Assembly: GCA_950295325.1 (NCBI GenBank)
Contig: OX485803.1
Coordinates: 50,421,554 to 50,485,553 of the forward strand
DNA from: Polytrichum commune
Taxonomy: Eukaryota; Streptophyta; Polytrichopsida; Polytrichales; Polytrichaceae
Direction of reading: 5' to 3'
Length of the DNA stretch: 64,000 nucleotides
Shown here: positions 46,758 to 58,918 of the stretch, one piece after another
Layout of the letters: each line of letters starts with the position of its first letter
Position numbering within the stretch: position 1 is the first letter of the stretch
Notes under the pieces: model-generated
Seen by the model: only the letters and a program-made list of their open reading frames with translations
What the model was told of the DNA's origin: nothing
Databases searched by the model: none
Made by a program: the position numbers and the translations under genes

Positions 46758-48811
46758 CCGCACCATGCCAAGTTGAAAACATTGGGAAGTCTTCATTTGG
46801 ACTATGTGATTTCGGGTATAGCATCAAAGACGGTTCCAAATTTAACCATTGATTTATAATAGAAAAATGTATTTTGGACTCCGGGACATTTGTACCATGA
46901 ATCTTGAAACCAATTGGTGATTGATTTTCAGTCACCTACCAATAGAACTTGAAACTCTTATAACTTTTGCATATGGAATTCAAGTAAGAAGGGAAAGAGG
47001 GGGGGAAGGGTTAGTAATTAAAAAGAAATGAAGGGAGCACAGCTAACACAGGCTAGTGCATATGTTTAGAGTAGGGGTGTCAAAGTTGATGGAGAAAGCG
47101 GGACAGAGCCAGTAGTGATTAATGGATTCGATATGAATTGGGGCCGGGCTGTCACATTGCATGCAGCGAATATGAATCATGAGAGAGGAAGGACTTCGAC
47201 GAAGCCTCTTAGAGATGACTATGAGTGACACGTATATTGTTAATTGGGCCACCAGCTCAACAACAGGGAATACGGTTTTGATGGACCTTGATGAAGCTGA
47301 TGTCTACACCTGTGAAAGTATTGTGTGAACCTCAACTTTCCAGTACAGCCTCATGAATTTAGCTTGTCGGGCTTCATACATTCACCTTGTAGGTTAGGAC
47401 TTCCAGTCAGCTGAGGTAAGACGCGGTGTTAAAACCGTCATTTTAAGCGTTGAGTGTATATATACTATTATTGGATGTCAAAAATCTAAGTGTCTCTTGT
47501 TAGCAATTGAAAGCGGATACTTGCGCACCAAAGTATACCTTTTTTGGATTATGTATGCAAAAGTTATAGAGGTTCAAAGTTTGATTGGTAGATTTTTCAA
47601 AATCGTGAAGGCAGTTTGGTGTTGATCAAGCGATGAGTATACTCATAATCAATATGTATTTATTTTGCAAGTTTAAGGGTGTTGGTTTTGGGTGGAGTAT
47701 TCTCATAATCAATATGTATTTATTTTTGGTGCATTTTAACACTAGTAAAGATATACTAGTAGTGCATCCTCTTTGATAAATCAACATCTGACAAGCTCAA
47801 AATTTACCCAAAGTTACATTCATCTTAACCCTTAGCCCTTAACTTCCCAAGCCCATAATAGGGTTGTTTTGAGTGCATTTCACTCAACGTTAGTTGTGGA
47901 ATTTTCATGGACAAAGTTTTGAGGTTAAAGTGGGATTTTTCTATAGGATCTTGAAACATGGGAGATGAGCTATTTCGAGAGGGAAAATGGGCACCAAAAA
48001 AACCCTGGATATTTTTAGTTTATAACAAGAGGAGGAAGTGATGCACAAGAAAATGCCATACTTTATCCTTTGAAATAGACCTTTGACAAATCGAATTCAC
48101 TTGGGAAATAGCAAAAGGCTTGTGTGATCCACTAGATGGGAACAACTCAATAGTTGAGCATCTCCCCAAATTCTCATGCCGAAATGCGCAATTCACAATA
48201 GGCTAGTCACGTTGCATTTGGAATATGTAAACAATTCTATATTCCTAACCACATTTATGCAAATAATTCCTTTAACATTTGAGAGTGTCCAAATGTTAAA
48301 CTAAACAATCAATGTGAGCACAAAGGCCATTTCTACATGAACATATAAAAAAAACATTCCACTTTGCCAAAATAAACATATTTGATGTTGTAAAGTTTGC
48401 ATTGAACTGGCAACTATCAATTGGAGGCAACACCCTCACATGAGCTCCCTACACAACAATTGTCATGTATGCAACAATGGTAATAAAGTATATATGGCAT
48501 ATATTCATATTCATGTCATTTGTAGGAGCCCTAACATCCCAATATTTAGTTTACATATATCTATACTACAAAAATGCAATTGATAGATAGGTTCACAAGT
48601 GCAAACATGGTAAAGTGGGCAGCTCCCGGGGGAGGGGGGGGGGGTCACTCCTGTATTTTAGAAAACTACATGAGAACATATATAGGGTCCACTTTAAAGT
48701 CATGAGCTACAAATCATTAAAACATGTACTTGTAACAAAGCTTGAATTATCTATTGAACTCCATGGTGTAAGTAAATTGGAATGTTTATAAGTTGATCAT
48801 GCTAAAAAAAT
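46758..48811. other. AT-rich DNA, no gene recognised
   Basis: CTTATAACTTTTGCATATGG at 46957 is repeated in inverse near 47560-47585 and in direct sense near 45580, another sign of shared element debris. TCTCATAATCAATATGTATT occurs twice (47642 and 47702), a 60-bp tandem pair. A G run lies near 48630. Confidence 0.35.
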
Positions 48812-49064
48812 TACTATATTCGTTAATTTGGGACTTTTTCGGCATTTTTAGACAATTACAAATATAAGAACATGGATAAATTCACACAAATATTGGAGAA
48901 TGTTGTAAGATGCAAATACTTTGAAGCGGGTGTTCATATCAAGAACCCAATTAAGAACTCATATCAAGATGATTTAAGTAGGACGACCCAAACATTAGAC
49001 CATGTTGTTGTGGTCCATATATTAATTTGAGACAAGAGAAAGTCTCAAATTAACGAATTTAGTG
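48812..49064 (-). mobile_element. MITE family A, complete copy, inverted
   Basis: An almost exact reverse complement of 2806-3057, for example ACCATGTTGTTGTGGTCCAT and AAGCGGGTGTTCATATCAAG. The outermost base at the left is T where the other copy has C. High similarity along 250 bp suggests that the two copies moved recently compared with the rest of the window. Confidence 0.88.
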
Positions 49065-50059
49065 ATAAAAGTCTTAAAACTAACATACCATGGGCTTCGG
49101 TAGGGTGGGGAGTTAAAGTAATATAATATATTAGGAGCCCACACTATGGATGAGAACCATTGGATGACATCTCATGGATGTCTCTCATTAGTTGAATGTC
49201 ATCTGCCGGGTTAGATGCAAGAAGGGCTTCCGACGGGTTTGTGCATTTTGCTTGGCTTTGTGAGTTCCCCATTAGGAATTGCGGGATCTCTTTGAAGTTC
49301 TTATGTTTGTGCAAACTCCCACCACCTTGCAAATTTGGTGAATGATGGTTGATTGGTGAAGGTTGGATAGTAGGCACACGTGGATAGTTTTGCTCCTTAG
49401 GTGTGCCCATCCCAAGCTTCAATTTTCCTACTTTCGGATTTTTTGCTCACTTGTAGGGTTTTGAGTTCTTCTTGTGATTTCTCACAATTTTCCGGGAGCA
49501 TTGTTGAGGTAGAGGAAGGGGGCGACATCAACATGAGGTGTTCGTATGAGTGGTACCAACTGCAACTCGGTTCTAGTGAGGTTGTTGGTCACAAACTAGG
49601 TTTGCAACGTCTTTGAAGTTGAAATATTTGTCCCTTGATGATGCCTATGCTAGTCCAAAACTTATTGGATTTGCTAGGGCGACACATATGCAAAACTTAA
49701 ACTACTACTTGAGGGTGATCATATTGTAGATTGGCCCTTTTAATTCTTTGATAATGAGAGTAGATGCATGATTGATTGCAAGCTTGAGGGGGTCAAGCTT
49801 GGTCTAGAACTCCATATTTGGTAACTGAGAGGAGGAGGTTAGTAGGTGGGCCTCAATTTGAGAAAATGGGAGTAGCTAGTTGGCTCATACGAACCCTATC
49901 CCATCAGATTTCCTCTACATTTGGTAGGTTTGTCCATATTCACACTAGAATTTGGTGGGCGAGCGGCCTACATGGAAACTCACCCTAATTAAGTTTGGCT
50001 CTTAATGACCAATATTTGATTCCAACATTCCAATATTGAAAATGAGTACTTTCAAGATG
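49065..50059. other. Weakly coding-like, unassigned
   Basis: A minus frame of 92 codons (49144-49422) is rich in Pro, Asn, Gln and Ser. It may be a piece of a retroelement gag or transposase linker, but it has no diagnostic motif, so it is not called as a gene. Confidence 0.3.
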
Positions 50060-50283
50060 GAGATAGGGAATTACTGCATACGAACATACCTCTTCTTCAT
50101 CCATTATAAAGGCCCTAAGATGATATGCAACCCGGATGTTGCTACTTTTAGTGTAGTTAAGGACTTTTGAATAATCTAGTCAAAGCCATTTAAGATGAAT
50201 CAGCAACAAACCTATAGGGGGTCAAATTTTTATGTTGGGTGGATGGGAGGTATGCTAATTCCCTCTCTCTCCTTTCAAGACTG
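50060..50283. repeat. Dispersed repeat C, head-to-head pair
   Basis: The left arm is in minus sense (50060-50115; reads TTTATAATGGATGAAGAAGA then GGTATGTTCGTATGC) and the right arm is in plus sense (50224-50283; TTTTTATGTTGGGTGGATGG, GAGGTATGC). Both arms reach AATTCCCT.TCTC. The spacing and polarity are the same as at 41333-41580. Confidence 0.65.
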
Positions 50284-52190
50284 CAATCTTTTGTTTCTTT
50301 TTGCACCATGTGAATGAAAATTTCTCCAATAATGTAATGGAGGGAAGGAGCCAAACAACTGCAGAAGGCTCCCAATTTCATCTTTACGTGTCCCGGAATG
50401 TAGTTTCCATGTGGGATGCAAGTGGGTCATGGCAAATGTGAGCATGACACATGGCAAATTTTGAAGGGAAAATTATTATTTTGTGTCGAACTAGAAAGCC
50501 CTCTACGGTATGTCTTTCTTGTGCAGACCATTCACCATACTCTTAAGTTACTATGCCATCTTGTCTTGTTATCTTCATTGAGAGCTTGTGGTTGTTCAAG
50601 CTCAGTGTGAGTTACAACCAGTGAAAAATGGGCTCAAGTGGAGCTCAAATGAAAAATCTACATTTGATGTGAACGTAAGCGTGAATTTTAAATTTTTGTT
50701 CTAAGTTTTGAAATTGAAGTTTAGATCCATATACAGTGACACCATTGGTACAAATCAGATCAAAAAAATTGTACAAGTGCACTTGTTGGTAACTAAAATA
50801 ATACAAATCTTGGGTTTGATCAGATGATTGTTCAATATAGATTCCTTCTTGTTACTCATGAGTTATCTACAATATTGAGAGCTTTAACTTTGCACTTCAA
50901 TATAAAGCTAAACTATCGATTTGACCTTGTCCAATGTGATCGAGTTTTCAACTGGGTTGACCTCAAATTTGTTTTCTTTAATGTTCAGATCATATTAGAG
51001 TCCAAAATTAACTGATTGTGATATCACAGAAAACAAAGGTTCTATCAAGGTTTTGGTGTTGTTGATAAGTTAGTTTGCATTTCATACGATTGACCTAAGT
51101 TCCTTGATTCATCAAGATCAAGTTGCAAACATGGATGGTCTCAAAGCTTCAATTTTAAAACAAGTTGGACGATATACTGACCCGAATAATCAACACCCAA
51201 ATTATTAATTATTCCCAATTTTGTACACCCTAATTTCATGGGTTTCATTTTTATTTAATTTGTGATTATTAACATGAAAATGATCCAATAAAATGCTTAA
51301 AATAGAGACAAAGTCTCATCACTAAATTTCTTTAATACTGAAAATTAATGTTGTGTCAAATGTGTTGCTCCACTCAAGATATTCAAAGTAGTCTGGAATG
51401 CCGACAAATTAGCCTGGGTCAACCTGATTGCACATATGAGTGTATCTATCTAATAGATCCAAACTGCAAACTATACCATTTGATGGTATTCTTATCAAAG
51501 GTCACACAAGTGTTTCAAAGCTTATTTTGATCGATGGGTCATCAACTGATTCCTGGATGATAATTGTGTATGTTTCTAATGTGGAGATGATATTTTGAGT
51601 CATTACCAAGGGGCGATCATGTGCATGTATCATGTTTGGCATCCCCCTTCATGTGTGCCAGTGAGTTGCAATTGGTTTGGGAGACGCAAGGATTTCACCT
51701 CTCATGCATGCATCCATCCATCCAAGGAAATTACCCCTGATAGTCAATTTGTGGCGCTCAATTCAACAAGAGCAAAACCCTCCATCATCAAACAGAAACA
51801 GAATTTAGAAAATATGCATAATTTTACCAATTGGACCATGAGATCTGAGCTCATAACAAAGAATCCGGATTCAATGAACTGTCATGAGACTGTCTGCGCA
51901 CCTGTGAAGACTCAGTTGCTTAAACATTAAGCCTCAAAAGTACAGCCTGAATCAGCCTGTCGATGTTTACACACACACACGAGTATTCTCTTGGGTAGGA
52001 ATTCATCCAACATGTGACTAGTTCAAATTTTTTTTACCCGGATCCATATATTCATCGTAAGTCACATAATATGTACCCAGCAGCAAGAGGGAATTTATTA
52101 CATGCAGCTGGTGCACCCCTCATCGCAGAGGCCTTTCAAACGGTACCAAGCACGCCTGTGAAGGAGGGTCTAGGGTTCATGAGATGTACA
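50284..52190. other. AT-rich DNA, no gene recognised
   Basis: No frame longer than 111 codons and no domain recognised. CATGCATGCATCCATCCATC at 51703 is a short microsatellite-like run. Confidence 0.35.
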
Positions 52191-52560
52191 CGTGACAAAT
52201 ATGTGATCGAACAAAGCAGGCAATCTATTGAATTTCATATGTTGTGTCCATCTATTTTTACAGGCGAGCTTCAGTCGTTTGTTTGACTGGTGGACTACAT
52301 GTTTGTCTCATTTAGATCTCATGGACCCCATAAGCTACATGGGCATGATTGGAGCCATTATAAAGCCCTCAACGTGACAAACGTATCATCAAACAATCAC
52401 ATAACTAGTAGATTTCGTATATGGGGTACGTCTACTTTTTTATTAAGACGTCCCCCGTACTTTGTTTGAGTGTTTGATAATATGCCGTATCATATTTATT
52501 TCTCATGAAGTCCAGACTTTACAAGGGCGTCATTGGTACTGTTACAAAGCCCTCGGCAAC
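52191..52560. repeat. Tandem pair, period 182 bp
   Basis: Two degenerate units start CGTGACAAA (52191 and 52373). They share ATCRAACAA, TTTGTTTGA, TCTCATGRA and TACAAAGCCCTC-type blocks. Non-coding. Confidence 0.6.
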
Positions 52561-53417
52561 AAGGGGCACACTAACTGGTTTTTTTTTTATTTCAAGCAGT
52601 AATTGCCATAAATAAAATTCTCCAAAAGATAGAAGAATAAGTCTTCTTTGAAGGGGTCATGTTTGAATTGAGCATGATTGGATTTTAACAACTATATTCC
52701 AAGAAAAGAAAAGAAAAAATCCAACTTTTTTTCTTTTGAGATGGTGATTCTTTGAAATTTTATGATTGAATGGGGTTCAATCATTTCTTGTGAAGATGGT
52801 GTGCTTATGTGTCCCCTAGAACACACCAAAATTTCAAGATGAAACTATTCAATGAACTAGAAATTCAATGGCCATTCCCATTTTATATGCAGGGGTCTTT
52901 GGAATCATAAGGCAAATGAGGATTTCTCTTGTAATTTTATAACATTCGGTATGAAAATAATTGTGGGCTCAAGATACTAGGTTATTGTTGAATAATTTTG
53001 GAAACAATTTAAAAAAATTAATCGATAAGTTTTACATATAAAAATTTCTAAATATGCTCAAAATATAGATTTTCTTATAAATTTAAAATTTAAAAGTGGG
53101 AATGCTTGCTCCTTCAAGAGCCAACGTTTTTATCTATATATCTGAATATCTAATGTACTATCTAACTTATCTCAAAATCTAGTATCCAATGTCTTACTCT
53201 GAATTAATATCTGGCATCCTAGGTGCTTTGAATCTTAGATTCCAATATTGAGATCATTTCCGAATATAAACTTCTACCGCAAAATGTGGTTTTCCTTTTT
53301 GTTTTTCAGCATTTTCCATACAAACATTTTTTGGATATAATTTTTTTTTAAATTGGTGATTTATGGAACACTTTAATTTCTATCAAAGGCAACTAGGTGG
53401 AATTGACGAGCTTCTTA
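52561..53417. other. AT-rich DNA, no gene recognised
   Basis: A/T homopolymers and ATCT words only; the pogo-like element begins immediately after. Confidence 0.4.
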
Positions 53418-53975
53418 CAGTAATCTCCCGCTTAAGTACGCACTTGTTACAGTACGCATCCAAGTTAAGTGCGCAAATGTTTTGACAAAAATCGGGGTTC
53501 ATATTTTATTGTATGAACATGTCATGCAAAGTTATTTGCCGCGAATGCATGAATTCTTTACACTTTGATACTCAATGTTAGTTTTTTAACTTTTCGCTGA
53601 AACGTCTCAAACGATTGTCGCAATTCATCATACATGTGTTCAACTTCCGTTCAGGGTTTCGGCATCATTAGACATTAGTGCCGTTCGTTGCAATATGTTC
53701 TCCCGATTGTCCCAAACTTTCCAGATGGTGTCTTCACTAACTTCATACTCCTGCCCCAGCGCTTGCTTGCTCAACGCGTTCAGCTTGCTCAAATTTGTAA
53801 TGATTTCACATTGTTGGGATTTGGTCACGCGGGTTGCCTCAGGTTTCATCCGTTTCCCCTTGCGATTCATTGAATCAGAGGGTCTAGAAAGCGATATGAG
53901 TAAAGTACGCATCTACCAATTAAATGTGCACCAACAGCTCCAGTTCAAAGTGTGTACTTAAGCAAGAGATTACTG
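53418..53975 (-). mobile_element. pogo-like element, 558 bp, TA target duplications
   Basis: Terminal inverted repeats: CAGTAATCTCCCGCTTAAGT then ACGCACTT at 53418, and on the other strand from 53975, CAGTAATCTCTTGCTTAAGT then ACACACTT. TA flanks both ends (53416-53417 and 53976-53977), as in Tc1/mariner-pogo elements. Next to each end there are further GTACGCATC..AGTTAARTG.GC-like repeats. The only coding content is the helix-turn-helix domain at 53640-53870; the catalytic domain is missing, so the element is an internally deleted, non-autonomous derivative. Confidence 0.88.
53640..53870 (-). pseudogene. CENP-B/pogo-type N-terminal DNA-binding domain
   Basis: From ATG 53870 an uninterrupted 76-codon minus frame begins MNRKGKRMKPEATRVTKSQQ and continues CEIITNLSKLNALSKQALGQ, EYEVSEDTIWKVWDNRENIL and QRTALMSNDAE. 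The pattern basic start, K...ii..L.k...s...la..y.vs..ti.k.w..r..i is that of the psq-type helix-turn-helix in CENP-B, Tigger and Jerky-like proteins. In a full transposase the catalytic DDE domain would follow; here the frame stops at 53640, close to the element's left end. It could encode a DNA-binding repressor of its own family if expressed, but nothing in the sequence shows expression. Confidence 0.75.
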
Positions 53976-54454
53976 TACTTGAACTCCATGTTGACAATTT
54001 AAATCGAAAATGTTACTGTTAAACCAATATTGCTTATTATATTCCTCACTTCTTAACCAAAAAAATAATGTTTCCATAAACATAACATCATTTAATTGCT
54101 ATCAACCATGCCATTATAATAACATTAAGTGATAATGCTTCACCCGAATAACTCATGGTTTATCAAGTTGAACCTACTTAGACAAGCATTCATAAGGTAT
54201 GATTTCAGCACCTTACATGACATTCATGGCCTCATCCAACCTCGTCACTCAATTGCATAGTGTTATGAACATGCTAAGGGTCATTGGCAACTTCGTGGCT
54301 CACATGGTAGCCCATCTAACATGCTTTCCAGCTGAGGCCACTAAAAACCACATTTTCATTCTTCCAAAAGCTAAATTGGGTGCAAACTTTGTACCCACAC
54401 TTGTAAAAGGTGCAAAATCTAGAGTCGAACATTTAAGAGGCCTAAATAGTTGTA

Positions 54455-54610
54455 AAAATACGGAAGAAGAAGAACTCCGGTCTTCGGGGGAGGCTAGAAT
54501 GAATAGAGTGTTTGTTTGTAAGGCATCCTTGGGCATGTCCTAAAGGACAATGGCATTAGATGTAGAACTACTTTAGCCTTTGCCCGGAGTATACACTATA
54601 TTACTAACCG
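54455..54610 (+). repeat. Dispersed repeat E, plus copy
   Basis: ACGGAAGAAGAAGAACTC, GAATAGAGTGTTTGTTTGTA, GCATCCTTGGGCATGTCC, TTAGATGTAGAACTACTTTA, ACACTATATTACTAACC: the same order as 42830-42600 on the other strand. Confidence 0.65.
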
Positions 54611-55559
54611 GTACATATTAACAAGAATCAATAGCTTGTAGCCATGTATATTGGATGTTGTCCGAGAATATAATATCTTTAGAACGTAGGATATAAGAGT
54701 ATGTATTTGGTGATGAATGGGCACCAAGCCATTAGCTTCATGTTCGTTGATAATAAGTGTGAGTTCCATATTATTTGATCTGAGTTCAATCCCTATGAAG
54801 CTTATTTGAAATGGATGTGGTTATAAATGACATGGTGCTACTATCTGAATGCAAGTAGGATATATAGTTTCAACCCAACATCCTATCCTTGAACAATTAT
54901 TAATTGAACTAAAACATACACTTCAATACACATCAACATGTTACCATCTTTTGTAATGTCCATTAAATGGCCATGACAATATACTCAATAACTCCACATC
55001 AAAACATATAAACACACTACTTACTGATGTAAACTCACCTCAATATCAAAATAATTTATTATGCAACATGAAGGTGATATAGCGATTATACTATTCCTAA
55101 ATTGCAGTTATGATAAGCTTTATACCATCATAACATGGCTTTCCTTTTACATGCTATAAAACATTATAGCTTTTTTATTTGTGTGTGTTGAGTCACCGGC
55201 TTTCCTTGAATTGAAATGCACTTTATGTGTGAGTTGTTCCGACATTGCAAGGATAATTAAAGATAGCATTGTATGTCATCAATTTATTGGTCAAGTGACT
55301 TTGCCAATGCATTTCTAGCATCAAAGAAGCTCCCCACCACAACTACCACATTCAAAGGTCAAGATACAAATTTCCATCTTCTTGAACTGAGGCACAAGCC
55401 CCCCGGGACATAGGAATTTTTGGATTCTATTGTACTTTAACTCAAAAGCGTCCATCATTTATGCAGAGTTTGCCCAAAAAAAATTGAAGTAGGATCTCCA
55501 CCCACATGTTATCTCCCAACTCTAATGAAAGATGGTATTCGAGTTATTTGTGAAGTCTT
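54611..55559. other. AT-rich DNA, no gene recognised
   Basis: No motif or repeat identified. Confidence 0.3.
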
Positions 55560-57135
55560 GGCATTAACCTCTTGTTAAGTTGGCTAAAATGCGAGTTTGA
55601 GAGCTTTTATGCATAAAGCCATCTGAGTTTTCTTAATGCTTAAGTATCAAACTCATAAAGTGGGGTCAAGCTATGGAATACTAGTTTTATAGCTTGTCAG
55701 ACTAGGATGGGTGGGGTGAGCTAGCATTGCATAGACTGATTAGGGATTCTAAATGATGGGTCCCATGGGTGTACCCTATTTTTAGATCTCAAAAATTCTC
55801 TCAAAGTTTTTGGGATGGCAAGAGGAGGTCCAAGAAGTTTCACCTAACTTACAAAATAGGCTCCAACCCACAATGAGCTAACAAGCTCCAAGTAGAATTT
55901 TTTCTCAAAGAAGGATCAAACCCATTGTGTCATCCCTCATTGAGGTTTGAGGTTTGAGGTTTGAGGGACTTTACGGATAACTCTAATAGAGTAAATAGTA
56001 GGGTAAAGCAAATGAAACCACGGTTTTAGTCCTAAACCATGAGTTTATGAGGATTAACACAAAGCCGCCCAAATTTTGTTAATGCTTTGAGCTACTATAC
56101 ATCATGAGCAGTGTAGGGCTATTAAAATTGGCTTTCTAGCTTTGTCCTACTAGGATGAGAGGGCCAAGCTAGCCTTGCATAAGCCGATCTAGGATAAAGG
56201 ACATCGGGTCCCATGCACATACTATATTTTACATCCTAAAATTCTCTCAAAATTTTGAGAGGTGAAAAAAGGAGGTCCGAAAAGTTTTGCCCAACTTTTA
56301 GGATATGATGATAGGCCCTAATATATGATGAGCTAATGAGTTCTTAACATGGAGTTTTCTCAAAGAAGGAACCCACAGTTTCATCCTCTTTGAGGGACTT
56401 TACGGATAACTCTAATATCATGGGAAATTGAGCCCGTAGTTACTTGATTGGCAAGTGACAAGCTTTGGGCTTATAATTGACTTTTGAGTGTATTTGGACA
56501 ACCCACTTGTCCAAGAACAATAAGGGATGTGCACTTGTGTGGACAAAAACATCAAATGACAACAACAAAAGTAACACCACAACAACCACAACTTCAAATG
56601 CTTGTATTCCATGTTTGCCAACCACCATATTGCGATCTAGTGTACATCATATTGGTGGTTGGTATTGTACAAAATTCTTGCATAAATTCCAAATAAACTT
56701 TAATCCTAGTTTTATGAATGATAAGGATCTAGTCAATCATGCATTATACATTTGAACTATTCCATGAGTAAATAGGGTGGACCATAGCCACACTTCAACC
56801 ATCATCCATGCATAAGGTAGACGTGCCTAAATCAAACATAACAATAATATTGGCATTTGTATTTGGACTACTTGCTAAAATATGTCAAGCATTCTAGGCT
56901 ATGTATGAGCTTTGCCACCTCAAATCCCAAATTGATCTTTGCAAGGCTAGGTTGGCCCACCCCTCCTTGTAGGAAAAACTAGAGATTTGTCATTGAATAG
57001 CCCGAGATCACTCTTTGAGTAACTGATATAAGCCTTAAGAAAACTTTAGTAACTTTATGGATATGTCTCAAACTCACGTTTTAGCTAACTCAATGGGAGT
57101 TTGATCCCAATACTTTATGCATAACTCTTATCAAC
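55560..57135. repeat. Three related blocks, two direct and one inverted
   Basis: Block 1 (55560-55989) and block 2 (56090-56417) share, in order, CTAGGATG.G.GG..AGCTAG, TTGCATA..C.GAT, GGGTCCCATG, AAATTCTCTCAAA, GAGGAGGTCC, CTCAAAGAAGGA and GAGGGACTTTACGGATAACT. Block 3 (56935-57135) matches block 1's first 180 bases in reverse orientation (GTTAGCTAAAACGTGAGTTT, TTATGCATAAAG, GGTGGGCCAACCTAGCCTTG). Block 1 also has a triple GGTTTGA run at 55942. Together they could fold into a large hairpin. No coding sense. Confidence 0.75.
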
Positions 57136-57168
57136 ATAGATGTACCTAGTTTTGTTACCTATCTTAAC

Positions 57169-57310
57169 TAGATGCCTATATTTGAGTGTTATGTGGTTAG
57201 GTGTGGCTTCAAGAAGGGTCACCAGAAACTTCACATTTTTTCAAAAAGGTGAGTAAACTACATGCTCAAAATTACTGCTAACCATTTTGTTCTAATCATG
57301 TGTTTTATAT
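57169..57310 (+). repeat. Dispersed repeat D
   Basis: ATGCCTATATTTGAGTGTTA, TGTGGTTAGG, AAACTACATGCTCAAAATTA and AACCATTTTGTTCTAATC; the same order as at 43183 and 45136, and followed by GGAGAAGTGGA as at 43479. Confidence 0.6.
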
Positions 57311-57918
57311 TCAAGGAGAAGTGGAGTACCTAGTTAGAAAGAGTAACCATAGAGGACCATTTGCATTATTAAATATTTACCCAATCAATTTATTGTGTGT
57401 ACCTATAAATGAATGAATAAATAGACATTGGCATTCTACTAAGATGAAATTTGAGCTTGTTAGTGCACCCTCTTCAAGAGTTCTCTTCTTACAAAGGCAG
57501 GGTAAACTACTTATCCTTGCGGTAGGTGGGCTTAGTTTGGATACATAGGTACACTAAATAGTCCTCTTACTCTGGGTCATAGTAATTTTCTAGAGCTCAC
57601 TCTAATTCTCATAACAAGTTCTCATGTGGGTCACATTAATTTTCAGCCCATATTAGATTTCTAGTAGAAATTTAGTGTGGATCACATACATAAATTCTCT
57701 GGAAAATTAGTGTAGTTGATTATTTTGTTATTTGTTACTTTTGTCATAGAAGTAGTATTCAATGTGTTGGTTGGAAGCCTTTGTGAAGACTTAGGGGAAG
57801 ACCCGAGGTCTTGGACCCATGTTAATTTCACCTCAACTAGAAAATTAGTGTGGCTCACGTTGATTATTTCCACATTAATTTTCCACCCACGTTAATAGGA
57901 AATTTAGTGTTATTTAAC

Positions 57919-57981
57919 ACTATATTCATTAATTTGAGACTTTCTCTTGTCTCAAATTAATATATGGACCACAACAACATG
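57919..57981 (+). mobile_element. MITE family A, truncated copy
   Basis: It begins CACTATATTCATTAATTTGA, runs through the terminal hairpin to GGACCACAACAACATG, and then stops abruptly; the other 190 bp are missing. Confidence 0.8.
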
Positions 57982-58918
57982 AATTCGCACGAAATTATAT
58001 TGTCACCAATCTCAAATATATTATCAGTTTAATATCCCAAAATCAGTGGTTGGCCGATATAAGCACATTGGGTAGAACACTTGAAACGAACCTCATGAAA
58101 GAAATCATTTAGAATGTGGCTATTATTAGCATGTGAAGTAAAATATAGATACTACGACCTTGGAAGCGTCATGCAGAAAATGCATATTCATTCAACCCAA
58201 CGATTTAGTCCCAAACAAAATAATGTCCATGTCTTCAAAGTAGGAATCACCTCTTCCACTAAATCCCTCCATTGCGCCTACACACATGCACATGAAACCT
58301 CAACAAAGATGGACACAATTTAAGGGTCCAAAAGAATAAAATATTGGAAATGCATGACATCATGATCATTGGGGACATTCAGGCCCAAGACATGTCCAAC
58401 ACGACTACAATGTGGGAAAAAGTTTGGGTCGACCGACCCAAACCCACCGCCAAATCCGCCAAATATTGCGGTGGAAATTGTGAGGTGGGTTGAATTTGGG
58501 CTCATTGCGAAATTAACTATGGGGTTGCATGCTGTGGATAGCTGCTCATGAACGGTAGCGTGCGCGAACCTTGAAGTACAGCTCCGACTGAGAGTGCTCC
58601 CTATGATTTCAGGAGTGGGAGAAGAGCAAAAATGACCAACTTTTGGGGGGTGCGCCCCTTTATATTATTCACCTCCGCTTCCCCGACTTCCCCATTGGAT
58701 GCCTTTCCCGCCTAGTTCTCATGCGGAGGTTATTTCAAACCTCTTGACAGAATTCCCTGCTTTTTATTATTTATAGAAAATGCGTATCTAACCTGGCTCT
58801 TCGATACCCCAACCGTCATCCGACTTAATGTGTATTGAAAGTAATTTGGATATTTAATCCATTTTATTATTATTTTGTGTGGATATGACATGCACCATTG
58901 GGAGGAAGGGTGGCGGCC
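57982..58918. other. No gene recognised
   Basis: The palindromic motif at 58422 is the only feature seen. 58560-58720 has a mildly GC-rich patch without a coding frame. Confidence 0.3.
58422..58443. other. 22-bp near-palindrome of the GGTCGACC type
   Basis: GTTTGGGTCG with ACCGACCCAAAC pairs almost perfectly with itself. The same words build the 39-bp tandem repeat at 61951-62082 (GGGTCGGTCAACCCAAAC) and single copies at 62233 and 62327. Confidence 0.65.

Noticed and set aside
49144-49422. 92-codon minus frame as a retroelement gene
   Set aside because: Composition is suggestive, but there is no diagnostic motif such as a zinc knuckle or protease triad.
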